The position numbers and the translations under genes were made by a program. Positions 1-8,323 of a stretch of DNA of 64,000 nucleotides are shown here, one piece after another. Every line of letters begins with the position of its first letter. Position 1 is the stretch's first letter. This DNA comes from Chryseobacterium paridis (lineage in GTDB: Bacteria; Bacteroidota; Bacteroidia; Flavobacteriales; Weeksellaceae): NCBI RefSeq assembly GCF_016595215.1, contig NZ_JAENHK010000010.1, positions 2,155,390 through 2,219,389 on the forward strand, given 5' to 3'. The notes beneath the pieces are model-generated. The model made no database searches and was not told where the DNA came from. It worked only from the letters and a program-made list of their open reading frames with translations.

Positions 1-266
1 ACACAAAAATGACAAAACAAAGCAAGACTTAATATCTGTAGACAATCAACGAATAAGTGTCAATATTTTTATAGTTTTTGTATTTTCAATGATTAAAAAG
101 AAACAAAAGCTATAATTTTTATTGTCTAAAGATGGTCAGCAAAAAACCAGTCTCTTATTTCTCGTAATACTGGATACCAAATAAATACAGCGTATTTTAT
201 ATAATCTGTTCCTGAAAAAAAATACAATAAAGGAATAAAAAAATTTTTATTTCTCAAAATAACCTC
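1..266. other. AT-rich intergenic stretch at left edge
   Basis: This stretch lies upstream of the thr leader promoter and shows no open frame of useful length, no tRNA-like fold and no strong hairpin that I can see. It is very AT-rich. It may hold the end of an upstream transcript or the -33 region of the thr promoter, but I see no clear TTTG element at the right distance. Confidence 0.5.
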
Positions 267-274
267 TACATTTG
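267..274 (+). promoter_or_regulatory. Bacteroidota -7 promoter element for the thr leader
   Basis: TACATTTG matches the flavobacterial -7 consensus TAnnTTTG exactly. Transcription would begin about seven bases later, near 281, only a few bases before the ATG of the leader ORF at 287. No good TTG is seen about 19 bases upstream, so the -33 half is weak. The location just before a leader ORF and the thr operon is what makes the match credible. Confidence 0.5.
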
Positions 275-286
275 TCACTTCAAAAG

Positions 287-385
287 ATGCAATTAGTACA
301 AAACATATCTGTAACTATTTACCCGGAGTTTTCTATTCCGGCTGCATCATCTATTACAATTATTTCTACATCTACAACCCCATAA
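287..385 (+). CDS. candidate threonine/isoleucine leader peptide (thrL-like)
   Basis: This is a 32-codon ORF ending 88 bases before thrA. The peptide contains five Thr and six Ile, and its last ten residues read ITIISTSTTP, four Thr and three Ile. The stop codon lies inside a short hairpin (ACCCC/GGGGT). This is the same layout as the E. coli thr leader peptide, where ribosome stalling at Thr and Ile codons controls transcription of thrABC. Thr and Ile are the two end products of the pathway fed by thrA, so their enrichment here is meaningful. The peptide itself has no expected function. It is not homologous in sequence to E. coli ThrL; the similarity is in composition, position and downstream structure. 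Chance is the main alternative in AT-rich DNA. Confidence 0.65.
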   Translation: MQLVQNISVTIYPEFSIPAASSITIISTSTTP

Positions 386-456
386 CGGGGTAGATTTTCA
401 CATATAATTTCAGGTACCTGGTACTCTTTTTTTAAGAGTAGCTCTTTTAATTTTTC
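377..456 (+). promoter_or_regulatory. candidate thr operon attenuator (overlapping hairpins)
   Basis: Several hairpins follow the end of the leader ORF. ACCCC (377-381) pairs with GGGGT (387-391) across the last Thr codon and stop. CAGGTACCTG at 411-420 is a perfect palindrome. TACTCTT (422-428) pairs with AAGAGTA (434-440), and the same AAGAG (434-438) can instead pair with CTCTT (442-446), followed by a T-rich run to 455, which looks like an intrinsic terminator. The last two hairpins exclude each other, as expected for attenuation. The exact anti-terminator pairing is inference; an RNA fold with and without a stalled ribosome would decide it. Confidence 0.5.
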
Positions 457-473
457 ATAACCTTAAAAAATAA

Positions 474-2933
474 ATGATGAAAGTCTTAAAATTTGGTGGA
501 ACTTCCGTAGCAAATGCACAGGCAGTTCTACAAGTCGAAAAAATCATTAAAAAAGAATCTGCTAATCAACGGATCGTCGTTATTGTTTCTGCCTTACATG
601 GAGTTACTGATGTACTGATTAACACAGCAGAACTCGCTTCTCAAAGTGATGAAAATTATCTACAACACTTAAAAGATCTAGAAGAAAAACATATAGCAAT
701 CGTAAAAGAACTTTTCCCTATTTCCGGGCAGAGTTCATGGTTAAGTTTTGTAAAAAAACATTTCAACGATATTGAGGATCTGTGCAATGGTATCTTTATT
801 CTGGGTGAGCTGACTCCCAGAACAAAAGATAAGTTAACCTCTTATGGGGAGTTTCTGTCCTCAAATATTATTGCAGCAAGATTACAACTTGCAGGATTGG
901 ATGTTGTATGGATGAATTCTGCTGATCATATAAAGACAAATAGCAACTATACACATGCGAAGGTTGATTTTATCACTTCTGAAAAGAATCTAAAAAATTA
1001 TTTTGAAAAGAATCATAATCAGATTTTTCTTGCTCCCGGATTTATAGCAAGTGATGAGAATGGCAACAGAACAACTTTGGGAAGAGGGGGTTCAGATTAT
1101 TCCGCTTCTATTATTGCGTCAGCAATTGATGCTCAGGAACTTCAGATATGGACTGATGTAAGTGGGATGATGACTGCTGATCCAAGACTTGTATCCCAGG
1201 CCAAAATCATTCCTGAAATATCTTATCAGGAAGCGATGGAACTTTCCCATTTTGGAGCTAAAGTCCTCTATCCTCCAACTATTCAGCCGGTCATGATCAA
1301 AAATATAGATCTACGGATTAAAAATACATTTGATGATGAAGCTTCCGGAACTTTAGTTACACACTGCTTACCATCTTATGGTAAAGATCAGGAACAGCAA
1401 CAAATAGCTGTTGGTATTTCCAACATGAATAATATTGCACTTCTTACTTTACAGGGAAGTGGTATGGTAGGTGTTCCCGGTATCTCAGCAAAATTATTCC
1501 AATGCTTAAGTCATGAAAAAATAAATGTGATCCTTATTACCCAAAGCTCATCAGAACATTCCATCACCATCGCAATTGATCAGAAGGAGGTTTTCCACGC
1601 TGAAAATGCAATTAATTCTGCATTCGAAGATGATTTGAGACTAAAAAGAATAGAACCTGTACAAATTGAAAACAGGCTTTCTATTGTAGCACTTGTTGGA
1701 GAAAATATGAAAAGCAGAAGCGGTGTAAGTGCAAAAATGTTTGGTTGTCTTGGAAATAATGGGATTAATATCCGGGCTATTGCACAAGGCTCTTCGGAAA
1801 AAAACATAAGCATTGTCATTTCAGAAAACGACACTAAAAAAGCAGTTAATATCCTTCATGAAGAATTTTTTGAATCAGAAGTAAAACAGATTCATCTCTA
1901 CATTTGCGGAACTGGTAATGTGGGTACTAAATTAATCCAACAGGTTTACGCTCAGAACAAATATCTGAAGGAGCACCTTTCCATGAATCTTAGAATTGTG
2001 GGATTATCTAACAGCCGAAAAATGGTTCTTTCTAATCAGGGAATTTCAGAAAATGAATATGCTGATCTTCTTGAAAACGGAGAAATAGCGTCGGCACATA
2101 AGTTTAGCAATGAAATCAGAACCCGAAACCTAAGAAATTCGGTCTTTGTTGATCTCACTGCAAATGCAGAAGTCCCGGAAATCTATGAAGATCTTTTAAA
2201 GAAGAGTGTCAATATCGTTGCCTGTAATAAAATTGCTGCCGCCTCAGATTATGAAAATTATAAAAAGTTGAAAAGCCTGGCCAAAAACCACAACTGCAAA
2301 TTCTTTTTTGAAACAAATGTGGGCGCCGGACTCCCCATAATAGGAACAATTAATGACCTGGTAAGAAGTGGTGATGCTATTACCTCTATTCAGGCAGTGC
2401 TCAGCGGTACTTTGAATTTTGTTTTTAATCATTATGATGGCACTCAACTATTCTCTGAAGTTGTAGCACAGGCCCAAAAAGAAGGATTCACAGAACCCGA
2501 TCCAAGACTTGATTTAGCAGGAACAGATGTGGCACGAAAAATATTAATCCTTGCCCGTGAGGCAGGTTTTCCATTAGACTTCAATGAAATTGAAAATATT
2601 GGATTTCTACCGGAAGAATGCATGCAGGGAGATGTAAAACATTTCTACAAAATGCTTGTTAAATATGATGACCACTTTAAAAACTTATTTGATCAGGCTA
2701 AGAGGGATGGCAAAATTTTAAAATACGTTGCCGAGTTTAATAATGGGAAAGCAAAAGTAGGATTACAACATATAGCTCCTGACAGCGACCTTTATCATCT
2801 CTATGGAAAGGACAATATCGTTATTTTCAAAACTTTGAGGTATTCTGAGCAACCGCTCGTAGTAAAAGGAGCTGGTGCTGGTGCTGAGGTCACTGCGAGT
2901 GGTGTTTTTGCAGATATTGTACGCTCTGTGTAA
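474..2933 (+). CDS. thrA: bifunctional aspartate kinase / homoserine dehydrogenase
   Basis: This 819-residue enzyme carries out the first and third steps of threonine synthesis: phosphorylation of aspartate and NAD(P)H reduction of aspartate semialdehyde to homoserine. The N-terminal kinase starts with the signature KFGGTS (residues 6-11); ACT-type regulatory repeats lie at about 315-460; the dehydrogenase begins with the Rossmann motif GTGNVG near residue 479 and includes the conserved GAGLPIIGT and DPRLDLAGTDVARK stretches. Length and order match E. coli ThrA. Two ATGs are adjacent (474 and 477), and an A-rich stretch precedes them. It heads thrA-thrB-thrC-folB with 11 bases to thrB. The upstream leader suggests control by Thr/Ile-tRNA charging, and the ACT domains suggest feedback by threonine. 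Confidence 0.97.
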   Translation: MMKVLKFGGTSVANAQAVLQVEKIIKKESANQRIVVIVSALHGVTDVLINTAELASQSDENYLQHLKDLEEKHIAIVKELFPISGQSSWLSFVKKHFNDIEDLCNGIFILGELTPRTKDKLTSYGEFLSSNIIAARLQLAGLDVVWMNSADHIKTNSNYTHAKVDFITSEKNLKNYFEKNHNQIFLAPGFIASDENGNRTTLGRGGSDYSASIIASAIDAQELQIWTDVSGMMTADPRLVSQAKIIPEISYQEAMELSHFGAKVLYPPTIQPVMIKNIDLRIKNTFDDEASGTLVTHCLPSYGKDQEQQQIAVGISNMNNIALLTLQGSGMVGVPGISAKLFQCLSHEKINVILITQSSSEHSITIAIDQKEVFHAENAINSAFEDDLRLKRIEPVQIENRLSIVALVGENMKSRSGVSAKMFGCLGNNGINIRAIAQGSSEKNISIVISENDTKKAVNILHEEFFESEVKQIHLYICGTGNVGTKLIQQVYAQNKYLKEHLSMNLRIVGLSNSRKMVLSNQGISENEYADLLENGEIASAHKFSNEIRTRNLRNSVFVDLTANAEVPEIYEDLLKKSVNIVACNKIAAASDYENYKKLKSLAKNHNCKFFFETNVGAGLPIIGTINDLVRSGDAITSIQAVLSGTLNFVFNHYDGTQLFSEVVAQAQKEGFTEPDPRLDLAGTDVARKILILAREAGFPLDFNEIENIGFLPEECMQGDVKHFYKMLVKYDDHFKNLFDQAKRDGKILKYVAEFNNGKAKVGLQHIAPDSDLYHLYGKDNIVIFKTLRYSEQPLVVKGAGAGAEVTASGVFADIVRSV

Positions 2934-2944
2934 AAAAAAGAAAT

Positions 2945-3874
2945 ATGAAAAATATAAAAATTAAAGTCCCGGCAACTATCGCCAATCTGGTTTGTGGTTT
3001 TGATATCCTTGGAATGGCTATCAATGAACCTTATGACAAAATGGAAGTAAAGTTATTGAAAACATCAGATATTATTATACATCACACAGATGATTTCGGT
3101 CTTCCAGTAGAAGCTTCAAAGAACGTAGCCGGCATTGTACTTATGAAAATTCAGGAACATCTGAATATAAAAAATGGATTTGAACTTACTATTCATAAAC
3201 ACATCAAACCGGGAAGTGGACTGGGTTCAAGTGCTGCAAGTGCTGCAGGAGCAGCTTTCGCAGCGAATGCTTTGCTGGGAAATATTTTAACCAAAGAAGA
3301 GGTCGTTCATTTTGCTATGTTTGGAGAAGAGCTGGCTTCCGGAGTCAGACATGCCGATAATATTGCACCCTGTATTTATGGGGGAATAACACTCGTGAAA
3401 TCTTCTGATCCCATCGATATTATTTCTTTAAATGCTCCTGCTTTATTTGTTGCAGCAGTTCATCCACAAGTGGAAGTGAAAACTTCAGATGCCAGACAGA
3501 TATTGAAAAAAAATATTCAACTTAAAGATGCCATTACGCAGTGGGGCAATATTGCAGGGCTCATCGCCGGTATTGAGAAAAATGATCTGTCCTTAATTGG
3601 AAGAAGTCTGAATGATGTGATTGTAGAGCCTGTTCGTAGTATTCTGATCCCTGAATTTGAAACGATCAAAAGAAAAAGTTTGGAACTCGGAGCATTGGGA
3701 GGTGGAATTTCAGGATCCGGTCCATCTATTTTTATGCTTGCAGAAAAGAAAGAAACTGCACAAAAACTTGCCCATATGATGAAATCAGTTTATGATCAAA
3801 TTGATATAGACAGCTTCGTATATGTGTCTGATGTTAATAAAACAGGAATTAGCATTGAAGAACAAAATTTTTAA
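2945..3874 (+). CDS. thrB: homoserine kinase
   Basis: The 309-residue protein phosphorylates homoserine to O-phosphohomoserine, the substrate of ThrC. It belongs to the GHMP kinase family: the ATP-binding glycine/serine-rich motif PGSGLGSSAASAAGAA lies around residues 89-104, and the C-terminal GGGISGSGPSIFML loop is at about 252-265. The size is normal for the family. It sits 11 bases after thrA and 15 bases before thrC, so the three are almost certainly co-transcribed. Confidence 0.97.
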   Translation: MKNIKIKVPATIANLVCGFDILGMAINEPYDKMEVKLLKTSDIIIHHTDDFGLPVEASKNVAGIVLMKIQEHLNIKNGFELTIHKHIKPGSGLGSSAASAAGAAFAANALLGNILTKEEVVHFAMFGEELASGVRHADNIAPCIYGGITLVKSSDPIDIISLNAPALFVAAVHPQVEVKTSDARQILKKNIQLKDAITQWGNIAGLIAGIEKNDLSLIGRSLNDVIVEPVRSILIPEFETIKRKSLELGALGGGISGSGPSIFMLAEKKETAQKLAHMMKSVYDQIDIDSFVYVSDVNKTGISIEEQNF

Positions 3875-3889
3875 TCATAATTAAGTAAA

Positions 3890-5203
3890 ATGAATTATTA
3901 TAATTTAAAAGATAAAGAAGAACAGGTCAATTTTAAAACTGCATCCATTAAAGGGCAGGGAAAAGAAAAAGGTTTATTCTTTCCAGAAAGGATTCCTCTA
4001 TTTGACAAAAATTTTATTGAGAATCTGAATCAGTTTTCAGATGAAGAGATTGCCTTTCGTTGCATGAAAGATTTTGTGGGTGATGAGATTCCGGAAGAGG
4101 ATCTTCGTCGTATCATTTCAGAGACCATCTCTTTTGAAATTCCTTTAAAAAAAATCAATGATACCATTTCAGTATTAGAATTATTTCATGGTCCCACTTT
4201 AGCTTTCAAGGATATTGGAGCACGTTTCATGAGCCGCTGCTTATCCTATTTTTTAAAAGATGAAAATAAAAAAGTGACTGTTCTTGTTGCCACTTCAGGA
4301 GATACCGGAGGTGCGGTTGCTCATGGTTTTTACAAAGTCAATGGAATTGATGTCGTGATTCTTTATCCTAAAAACAGGGTGAGTGCAGTACAGGAAAAAC
4401 AACTTACAGCTTTGGGAGAAAATATCACAGCATTGGAAGTGGATGGCAGTTTCGATGATTGTCAGAATCTCATAAAACAGGCTTTTTCAGATATAGAGAT
4501 TACTTCAAGCCTTTTCCTTACCTCAGCCAATTCCATCAATATTGCACGATGGTTACCTCAACAGATCTATTATCTGCTGGCTCTGAAACAGTGGCAGAAA
4601 ACTGAGACAGGAAATCCTGTCATTTGCGTTCCAAGCGGAAATTTCGGAAATATTTGTGCTGGAATTCTTGCTCATTTTAGAGGATTACCTGTTGAACATT
4701 TTATTGCGGCCTGTAACACAAACGATGTAGTTCCAAATTATTTAAAGACAAAGATTTTAAAACCCAAAGAGACAATAGCTACCCTTTCCAATGCAATGGA
4801 CGTAGGTAATCCCAGCAACTTTGTTCGGATTTTAGAATTATTCCAACATCAGTTTGAAAATCTCAGTGCCCATCTTTCAGGATATTCTGTAAGCGATGAA
4901 AATACTTTAAACATCATTAAAAGAGTTTATGAAAGGGATCATTATCTTCTCGAGCCTCATGGAGCAGTTGCTTATGTGGCACTTAAGGATTATCTTAAGG
5001 AAAATCCAAGTAAAAAAGGATTTATTTTAGAGACAGCTCATCCTGTAAAATTTCCCGAATCTGTAGAAAAAGCCATTGGTGAAAAAATCAATATTCCAGA
5101 GTCGTTAGCTGATTTAATGAGCAGGGAGAAAAAAACAGTTGAAATTAATTCTGATTTTGAAGAATTAAAACGATTTTTGCTGAATAAAAATTCAAATTTA
5201 TGA
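3890..5203 (+). CDS. thrC: threonine synthase
   Basis: This 437-residue PLP enzyme converts O-phosphohomoserine to threonine. The PLP lysine lies in the motif HGPTLAFKDIGARF at about residues 100-113, and the phosphate-binding region ATSGDTGGAVAHGF follows at about 135-148. The length and the N-terminal threonine synthase domain fit the E. coli/yeast-like group. Its stop codon overlaps the start of folB (ATGA at 5200-5203), which implies translational coupling to a folate gene. Confidence 0.96.
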   Translation: MNYYNLKDKEEQVNFKTASIKGQGKEKGLFFPERIPLFDKNFIENLNQFSDEEIAFRCMKDFVGDEIPEEDLRRIISETISFEIPLKKINDTISVLELFHGPTLAFKDIGARFMSRCLSYFLKDENKKVTVLVATSGDTGGAVAHGFYKVNGIDVVILYPKNRVSAVQEKQLTALGENITALEVDGSFDDCQNLIKQAFSDIEITSSLFLTSANSINIARWLPQQIYYLLALKQWQKTETGNPVICVPSGNFGNICAGILAHFRGLPVEHFIAACNTNDVVPNYLKTKILKPKETIATLSNAMDVGNPSNFVRILELFQHQFENLSAHLSGYSVSDENTLNIIKRVYERDHYLLEPHGAVAYVALKDYLKENPSKKGFILETAHPVKFPESVEKAIGEKINIPESLADLMSREKKTVEINSDFEELKRFLLNKNSNL

Positions 5204-5568
5204 GCAAAATCTTTTTAGAAGATGTCAAAATATATGCGTACCATGGTGTTTTACCTGAAGAAAACATCATTGGTACTTATTATATAATCAATGCTGAAAT
5301 CCATACAAATTTATGGAAGGCTTCTGAATCTGATGATCTGAATGATACCATTAGTTATGTGGATATCAATGAGATTATCCATAATGAGATGAAAATTAAA
5401 TCTAAACTTTTAGAACATGTTGCAGGGAGAATCATCTTAAAAGTTCATGAAAATTTTCCTGAAATTTCTTATATTAAGCTAAAAATTACCAAAACAGCAC
5501 CTCCTATGAAGGGAGAAATGAAGGGGGCAAGTATTGAACTTGAAAAAAATTTCAACCTAAATAATTAA
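5200..5568 (+). CDS. folB: dihydroneopterin aldolase
   Basis: The 122-residue protein is a FolB-type dihydroneopterin aldolase, which splits dihydroneopterin to 6-hydroxymethyl-dihydropterin and glycolaldehyde in folate synthesis. The family signature near the N-terminus (YAYHGVLPEE, residues 12-21) and the conserved lysine in the ITKTAPP segment (about 103-109) are present. It overlaps thrC by four bases. There is no pathway link to threonine, so the pairing is probably a positional operon; both pathways touch one-carbon metabolism, but that is speculation. Confidence 0.93.
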   Translation: MSKIFLEDVKIYAYHGVLPEENIIGTYYIINAEIHTNLWKASESDDLNDTISYVDINEIIHNEMKIKSKLLEHVAGRIILKVHENFPEISYIKLKITKTAPPMKGEMKGASIELEKNFNLNN

Positions 5569-5601
5569 AATTCTTAATTTCACTCTCTAAAATTTAAAGA
5601 A

Positions 5602-6966
5602 TTGAAATCCATCAAAATATTATTTATACTGCTTTGCATCAATGCTTTTGGACAAACAAAAGTTGATAATCAATTAGCAGATTACAATTTTCCGAAGATA
5701 AAATCCAGCATTACGATGCCGGTAACAATTCCTCTTTCTGAAATTGGAAATATGGTCAATGCTTCTGTAAAAGAGCTGATCTACCAGGATGACTCCTATA
5801 CGGATAATAATAATGATCAATTTAAAGTAAAGGTTTGGAAAACCCGTCCAATAAGATTGGTAGGAGGAACTAATCAAAATCTTCTGATCGAAGTTCCTTT
5901 GAAAATATGGGCAGAGAAAGGGATTGGTACTCTGGGAATCTATTCGTATCAGAATACTACTTTTGAAACGGTAATGTATTTCAACACCACCTTAAACTTC
6001 AAAAATAACTGGACGATTGTCACCAATACTCAGCCAATGGGATTCAAATGGGTAACAAAACCTGTTTTGGATTATGGAAAAATTCAAATTCCTATCACAC
6101 CTCTTGTGGAGAAGAGCCTGAAAGAACAACAGGAGAAATTCTGTAAAACAATAGACCAGCAAATGGGCACTCAGCTGAATTTTCAACAATACGCTGTAAT
6201 GGCATGGAATGTTTTTTCTCAACCTTTTAATATTTCTGAAGAATATAATACATGGTTAAAAGTAACACCAGTAAATGTAAATATTACTCCATTGAAATTT
6301 TATGGGAATCAGATTGATGCGAATATCGGGATTGATATTTATTCTGAAACGTTTACAGGGAATAAACCTGCGGCTTCACTGCCTATAAAAACGGCTGGTA
6401 ATTTTAATTTCATACCGGTTCTTGGGGATCAGTTTTCTCTTCAGACTACGGCTAATGTTCCTTTTACAGAAGCCTCCAATATTGCCAGAAAAATGTTTCT
6501 TGGGAAAGAATATGATGTTCGGGACTCAAAGGTAAAGATTACTGATATCAGAGTATACGGGATTGAAAACAGAATTATGATTGAAGCTCAAACGGAAGGA
6601 TATATAAAAGGGACAGCTCTCATTTCAGGAATTCCTGTTTATGATGATGCTAAGAAAAAAATTGTCTTATCAGATACCAAATTCAAGCTGAAAACAATGA
6701 ACATTCTTCAAAAAACAGCAAGTTTACTGTTCCAGGGAAAAATTGTAAGGATGATCGAAGAAGAATATGGCATTCCAACACAGGAGTTGGTGGATACTTC
6801 TAAAAAAAGTATTGAAGCCGCTTTTAATAAGGAATATTACAAAGGGCTAAAAATGAATGGAAGAGTTTTCAACCTGAAACCTAGCCAAATCCTTTTAGGA
6901 ACTTCTGGAATTACCGCTGTCATTGATACCAACGCCTCATTAAAATTAATCATCAATGGAATCTAA
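5602..6966 (+). CDS. DUF4403 family secreted/envelope protein
   Basis: The 454-residue protein starts with a signal-like segment (MKSIKILFILLCINAFGQ) and has the sequence character of DUF4403, a family of unknown function common in Bacteroidota. The start codon must be TTG at 5602: a stop is in frame at 5575 and no ATG lies between. It follows folB by 33 bases and could belong to the same transcript. The body is beta-rich with several repeats of the form NxxPLKFYGNQIDANIGID, suggesting tubular lipid-binding-like domains, but this is only an impression. Confidence 0.75.
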   Translation: MKSIKILFILLCINAFGQTKVDNQLADYNFPKIKSSITMPVTIPLSEIGNMVNASVKELIYQDDSYTDNNNDQFKVKVWKTRPIRLVGGTNQNLLIEVPLKIWAEKGIGTLGIYSYQNTTFETVMYFNTTLNFKNNWTIVTNTQPMGFKWVTKPVLDYGKIQIPITPLVEKSLKEQQEKFCKTIDQQMGTQLNFQQYAVMAWNVFSQPFNISEEYNTWLKVTPVNVNITPLKFYGNQIDANIGIDIYSETFTGNKPAASLPIKTAGNFNFIPVLGDQFSLQTTANVPFTEASNIARKMFLGKEYDVRDSKVKITDIRVYGIENRIMIEAQTEGYIKGTALISGIPVYDDAKKKIVLSDTKFKLKTMNILQKTASLLFQGKIVRMIEEEYGIPTQELVDTSKKSIEAAFNKEYYKGLKMNGRVFNLKPSQILLGTSGITAVIDTNASLKLIINGI

Positions 6967-6994
6967 ATAATAAAACCAAAACTAAACTATAACC

Positions 6995-7510
6995 ATGAGA
7001 AAATATTTACAAATTGTTGACAGGCACAGAGCCTCGCAAGGTCTTAGACTGGCTAATTACATTATAGATTTCATTGTTAGTTATATCTTCGTACTTATAT
7101 TGTTAGGATTGTCAGGTATTACCTATGCGTTTATTACAGGCAGTACCGTAGAAGAAATAGGCTATAGAATGGAAAACATGAATCCAATGCTGGATCGGTT
7201 AATTACCTTATCAGCTTATCTTTTTGTGATGTTTCTCACTGAAACCATTTCGAAAGGACGAAGCCTTGGTAAATTGATTACAGGAACCAAAGTAATTATG
7301 ATTGACGGAACCTCCCCTTCAGTAGGCAATTTTCTATTAAGAAATATTATCCGAGGAATCCCATTTGTAGATCCTTTATCATTTTTGGCTGATAAAAGCG
7401 GACTTCACGATAAATGGAGCCAAACCTGCGTTATTGTAAAGAAAGATTATGAGGCTGAGTTACAGCTGAAAAGCGATATAAACACCTTGGGAACGAAAGA
7501 AATTATCTAA
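6995..7510 (+). CDS. RDD family membrane protein
   Basis: This is a 171-residue membrane protein with at least two clear transmembrane helices (about residues 20-45 and 65-85). The conserved parts of the RDD family are visible: a GLRLANYIIDF segment before the first helix and a GRSLGKLITGTKVI segment after the second. RDD proteins are poorly characterised; some have been linked to ion transport. It is 28 bases after the DUF4403 gene and is the last gene before the tRNA-Cys promoter. Confidence 0.85.
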   Translation: MRKYLQIVDRHRASQGLRLANYIIDFIVSYIFVLILLGLSGITYAFITGSTVEEIGYRMENMNPMLDRLITLSAYLFVMFLTETISKGRSLGKLITGTKVIMIDGTSPSVGNFLLRNIIRGIPFVDPLSFLADKSGLHDKWSQTCVIVKKDYEAELQLKSDINTLGTKEII

Positions 7511-7515
7511 AAAAC

Positions 7516-7546
7516 TTTGTTTCATTCAGAAAAATTTTTATATTTG
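7516..7546 (+). promoter_or_regulatory. promoter of tRNA-Cys
   Basis: TTTG at 7516-7519 and TATATTTG at 7539-7546 are separated by 19 bases, a perfect match to the flavobacterial sigma-A consensus (TTG, about 19 bases, TAnnTTTG). The predicted start of transcription is a few bases before the tRNA at 7561. Confidence 0.8.
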
Positions 7547-7560
7547 CACACCTCAAAAAT

Positions 7561-7631
7561 GGTACTTTGGCCGAGCGGCTAGGCAGTGGTCTGCAACACC
7601 ATCTACAGCGGTTCGAATCCGCTAGGTACCT
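7561..7631 (+). tRNA. tRNA-Cys (GCA)
   Basis: The 71-base sequence folds as a full cloverleaf. The acceptor arm pairs GGTACTT with AGGTACC (one G-U), the D stem is GCC/GGC, the anticodon arm GTGGT-CTGCAAC-ACCAT carries GCA, and the T arm is AGCGG-TTCGAAT-CCGCT. The discriminator base is T, as usual for cysteine tRNAs. CCA is not encoded. It has its own promoter and terminator. Confidence 0.97.
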
Positions 7632-7637
7632 CACTTA

Positions 7638-7679
7638 AAATCCCTAAGGGCTTTACAACAAGCTAATTAGGGATTTTTT
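7638..7679 (+). terminator. intrinsic terminator after tRNA-Cys
   Basis: AAATCCCTAA (7638-7647) pairs with TTAGGGATTT (7667-7676), followed by more T residues. The loop is about 19 bases. It sits seven bases after the tRNA. Confidence 0.8.
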
Positions 7680-7835
7680 GTTTTTATGAATTTCAACATA
7701 ATTCCAACAAGCTTTTATTATACAAAACACTTAAAAAAGAACGATACCAAGGGTTTCTTATCTCATCCCTTTTTTCTTTAAACGTTACTGTAGTACTTAT
7801 GACTACGATCATACAATTGATATTCAAATACTTAC

Positions 7836-7960
7836 TAAATTTGAAATAAACTAGTAACCCGTCATTTATATTTTATCGCTTCCCGATTAGGGAAGCTTTA
7901 TATGAAACACTTTTTAAATAATATACCTCTGGAGTCCTTTATTAAAGGGCTCCTTTTTTT
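7836..7960 (+). ncRNA. candidate small RNA with promoter and terminator
   Basis: An isolated -7 element (TAAATTTG, 7836-7843) with TTG at 7817-7819 (16-base spacer, slightly short) predicts a start near 7850. The transcript would contain a perfect 7-bp hairpin GCTTCCC/GGGAAGC (about 7879-7897) and end in a strong terminator: GGAGTCCTTT (7931-7940) pairs along its whole length with AAAGGGCTCC (7944-7953, one G-U) and is followed by seven T. No ORF with coding character lies within. Length would be about 110 nt. I do not recognise it as a known RNA family; it is neither tmRNA, 6S nor RNase P RNA by length or motifs. Confidence 0.4.
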
Positions 7961-7973
7961 GTAAATAAAAAAT

Positions 7974-7991
7974 CCCCAACCGAAGTTGAGG
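7974..7991 (-). terminator. minus-strand UUCG hairpin terminator
   Basis: Read on the minus strand this is CCTCAAC-TTCG-GTTGGGG, a stem closed by the stable UUCG tetraloop with one mismatch, followed by ATTTTTTATTT. That is a good intrinsic terminator for transcripts coming from the minus-strand gene ending at 8324, though it lies about 330 bases away. On the plus strand the same hairpin stands just before a short ORF at 8008. Confidence 0.55.
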
Positions 7992-8007
7992 ATAAAAACT
8001 AATAACC

Positions 8008-8112
8008 ATGAAAACTCAAATTAAACATGAGTTGCGTTGTACATTGAAATATCGTGCCAATAATTCTATTCCTGACTATTTTAACTTTATTTTAAGAGAA
8101 AAGATGAAATAG
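8008..8112 (+). CDS. possible 34-residue small protein
   Basis: An ATG at 8008 after an A-rich stretch (AAAAACTAATAACC) opens a 34-codon frame encoding a basic peptide beginning MKTQIKHELR. There is no hydrophobic segment or motif. The start context is typical of flavobacterial genes, and the 5' hairpin resembles the arrangement at 15226 and 15777. It could equally be chance. The bases from 8113 to 8323 hold nothing I can name. Confidence 0.25.
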   Translation: MKTQIKHELRCTLKYRANNSIPDYFNFILREKMK

Positions 8113-8323
8113 TGCATAAAAATTCTATCTTTTCCAGCATCATTAGACCAGAAATACATATTATAGAAAGTTTTATTTTTCAACACACATCTCTTAATAT
8201 ATTAATCATTTATTCAAACTTCTGATCAAAAATAAAACCCCAGGTATTGCTACAAGAGGTTTTATACAATTCAAACTTTTATTTCATATCATTTATACAT
8301 TATCTCATTTGAAATTAAAATTA

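Noticed and set aside
1580..1834. 84-codon minus-strand frame inside thrA
   Set aside because: Shadow of thrA on the other strand; no independent evidence.
7749..7775. AAGGG/CCCTT hairpin with T-run after tRNA-Cys
   Set aside because: Only five base pairs with a 13-base loop; the terminator at 7638 already explains the tRNA end.
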